Shown piece by piece: positions 62,958 through 64,000 of a DNA stretch of 64,000 nucleotides. Each line of letters opens with the position of its first letter. Within the stretch, counting starts at the first letter, position 1. Both the position numbers and the translations under genes were made by a program. The DNA is from Legionella oakridgensis ATCC 33761 = DSM 21215 (GTDB lineage: Bacteria; Pseudomonadota; Gammaproteobacteria; Legionellales; Legionellaceae): the NCBI RefSeq assembly GCF_000512355.1, contig NZ_CP004006.1:248001-312000 (forward strand). The letters run 5' to 3'. The notes under the pieces were generated by a model. It saw only the letters and a program-made list of their open reading frames with translations. It searched no databases and had not been told where the DNA came from.

Positions 62958-63443
62958 ATGCCATCGTTTGATGTTGTTTCAGAAATTAATACTGTGGAAT
63001 TACGCCATGCTGTTGATAATGCCAGTCGTGAAATAAACAATCGTTTTGATTTTCGCGGTGTGGAATCCAGTCTCACGCTTGAAGATTTAAGCGTAACCTT
63101 AAAATCGGAATCAGATTTTCAAGTCAGGCAAATGGAAGATGTCTTTCGTAATCATTGTAGTAAACGGGGCGTAGATACTGCTGGTGTTGAGATGGAGGAT
63201 AAGCCTGTTCATAGTGGTAAGACATACAGTCTTACGATGACGTTTAAGCAAGGAATTGATCAGCCGACGGCAAAGAACATTGTAAAACTGATAAAAGATA
63301 GTAAAAGTAAAGTTCAGGCGTCTATTCAGGGCGATAAAGTGCGAGTCACAGGAAAAAATCGCGATGATTTACAGGATGCTATTGCACTTTTAAAAAAATC
63401 AGATATCGAATTACCCTTGCAATTTAATAACTTTCGCGATTAG
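62958..63443 (+). CDS. yajQ: YajQ-family nucleotide-binding protein
   Basis: A 161-residue protein of standard length. 'MPSFDVVSEINTVELRHAVD', 'REINNRFDFRGVESSL', 'SGKTYSLTMTFKQGID', 'AKNIVKLIKDSKSKVQASIQ' and 'DLQDAIALLKKSDIELPLQF' cover the family from end to end. YajQ proteins have two ferredoxin-like folds; some members bind cyclic di-GMP and act as effectors in gene control. Whether this one does cannot be read from sequence. Confidence 0.95.
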   Translation: MPSFDVVSEINTVELRHAVDNASREINNRFDFRGVESSLTLEDLSVTLKSESDFQVRQMEDVFRNHCSKRGVDTAGVEMEDKPVHSGKTYSLTMTFKQGIDQPTAKNIVKLIKDSKSKVQASIQGDKVRVTGKNRDDLQDAIALLKKSDIELPLQFNNFRD

Positions 63444-63558
63444 CTTTTGGGAAGTAAATTTAGGAGTGGCTGATATTATCCTACGGTGTTGCAGTATATT
63501 CTGAGAAATCCTCAAAAGATCTGTTCAACAGACATCCAACGCTTAATGGTATGATGTT

Positions 63559-64000
63559 TTAGCAGCCTTTTATTGGAGGAGAGCTTTCCTCTGAAGTTGC
63601 ATCATTTTGTGCTTTTAAAGCTTTTATGGCTAGATTGGTAGAAAAAAATGATGCTTCGGGTAATCTTTGTGTGTCATGGGATCCAGAAAGGTCAGTTAAC
63701 AAAGGAATGATAACCTCTTGATAGTACGAGGAACGTTTTATTTGCAAAAAATTTCGGTCTCTACGCAACAAACTAGCAATCTCCGCCAGATTAGATTGTG
63801 GTTTTTGCAGCAACAGAGCAATATCTCGCTCGATATTAACTAATTGCTTGTTATTTTTTGCAGCCTCTTTTACAGAACTCCGCGGTTGATTCTTTAGTAA
63901 TTCTCTTTTTTCTTGCAGCCGTTCTATTATAAAACGAACATCGGCGCTCATTACTGGTGTCATCATGGCCTCTTCTTTTTCTTGAGGTGTTGTAACCGAC
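63559..64000 (-). CDS. Hypothetical protein, probably continuing past the right edge
   Basis: From an ATG at 63966 the frame gives 135 helical, charged residues ('FIIERLQEKRELLKNQPRSS', 'VNIERDIALLLQKPQSNLAE'), ending 'TSEESSPPIKGC'. The frame stays open to the window edge with 'TTPQEKEEAMMTPVM', so the gene may start outside. No domain recognised; the Glu/Ser-rich end is compatible with a Dot/Icm signal. Confidence 0.5.
   Translation of the reverse strand, partial: SVTTPQEKEEAMMTPVMSADVRFIIERLQEKRELLKNQPRSSVKEAAKNNKQLVNIERDIALLLQKPQSNLAEIASLLRRDRNFLQIKRSSYYQEVIIPLLTDLSGSHDTQRLPEASFFSTNLAIKALKAQNDATSEESSPPIKGC

Overview
The window comes from a Legionella-type gammaproteobacterium. It has AT-rich coding sequence, the four-gene legiobactin siderophore cluster (lbtU-lbtA-lbtB-lbtC, about 45.1-50.6 kb), and many eukaryote-like or secreted proteins of unknown role. 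These include a SET-domain protein, an S28 carboxypeptidase, a CX5R phosphatase-like protein and a CheD/deamidase-like protein. I see no rRNA, tRNA, CRISPR or prophage.

Layout. 0-6.2 kb: the 3' part of a second-type EF-G gene, a CheD-like protein, a coiled-coil protein, an Hpt-domain remnant, a small repeat element, and a DUF421 gene split by an IS66-like element. 6.3-14 kb: a membrane glycosyltransferase, an ABC transporter operon of AttEFGH type ending in a 21-residue lipoprotein, and a polytopic membrane protein. 14-18.5 kb: a papain-fold-like gene, a P1B-type metal ATPase with variant catalytic motifs and a (His-Ser-His-Asp)n tract, and a divergent Fur/Zur-type regulator with a perfect palindrome between them. 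18.5-25.3 kb: small metabolic and envelope genes, arsC and the second IS66-like copy. 25.4-33 kb: hydrolase, glycosyltransferase, reductase and PLP-enzyme genes among hypotheticals. 33-44.4 kb: a dense block of effector-like genes. 44.4-50.7 kb: Nudix gene and the Fur-controlled legiobactin cluster. 50.7-57 kb: PAP2 phosphatase, a papain-fold-like membrane protein, Rieske protein, ferritin and a HlyD-ABC exporter operon. 57-64 kb: amino-acid transporter, phosphoribosyltransferase, and small stress/envelope proteins (DUF1328, DUF3309, BON), then class II amidotransferase and yajQ.

Mobile DNA. Two near-identical IS66-like elements share 38-bp terminal repeats and have 8-bp target duplications. 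Each carries a broken transposase gene, with different lesions in the two copies, and an intact GIY-YIG nuclease gene. Two copies of a 136/163-bp repeat share arms but carry their core in opposite orientations. A third, unrelated 160-bp inverted-repeat element flanked by TA supplies the stop codon of the neighbouring phosphoribosyltransferase gene.

How genes work together. LbtA would build the siderophore, LbtB/LbtC would move it across the inner membrane and LbtU would take it up; Fur boxes lie upstream of lbtU and lbtA. The metal ATPase and the Zur-like regulator probably form a metal-homeostasis pair. All functional calls are made from reading the sequence, without database searches.
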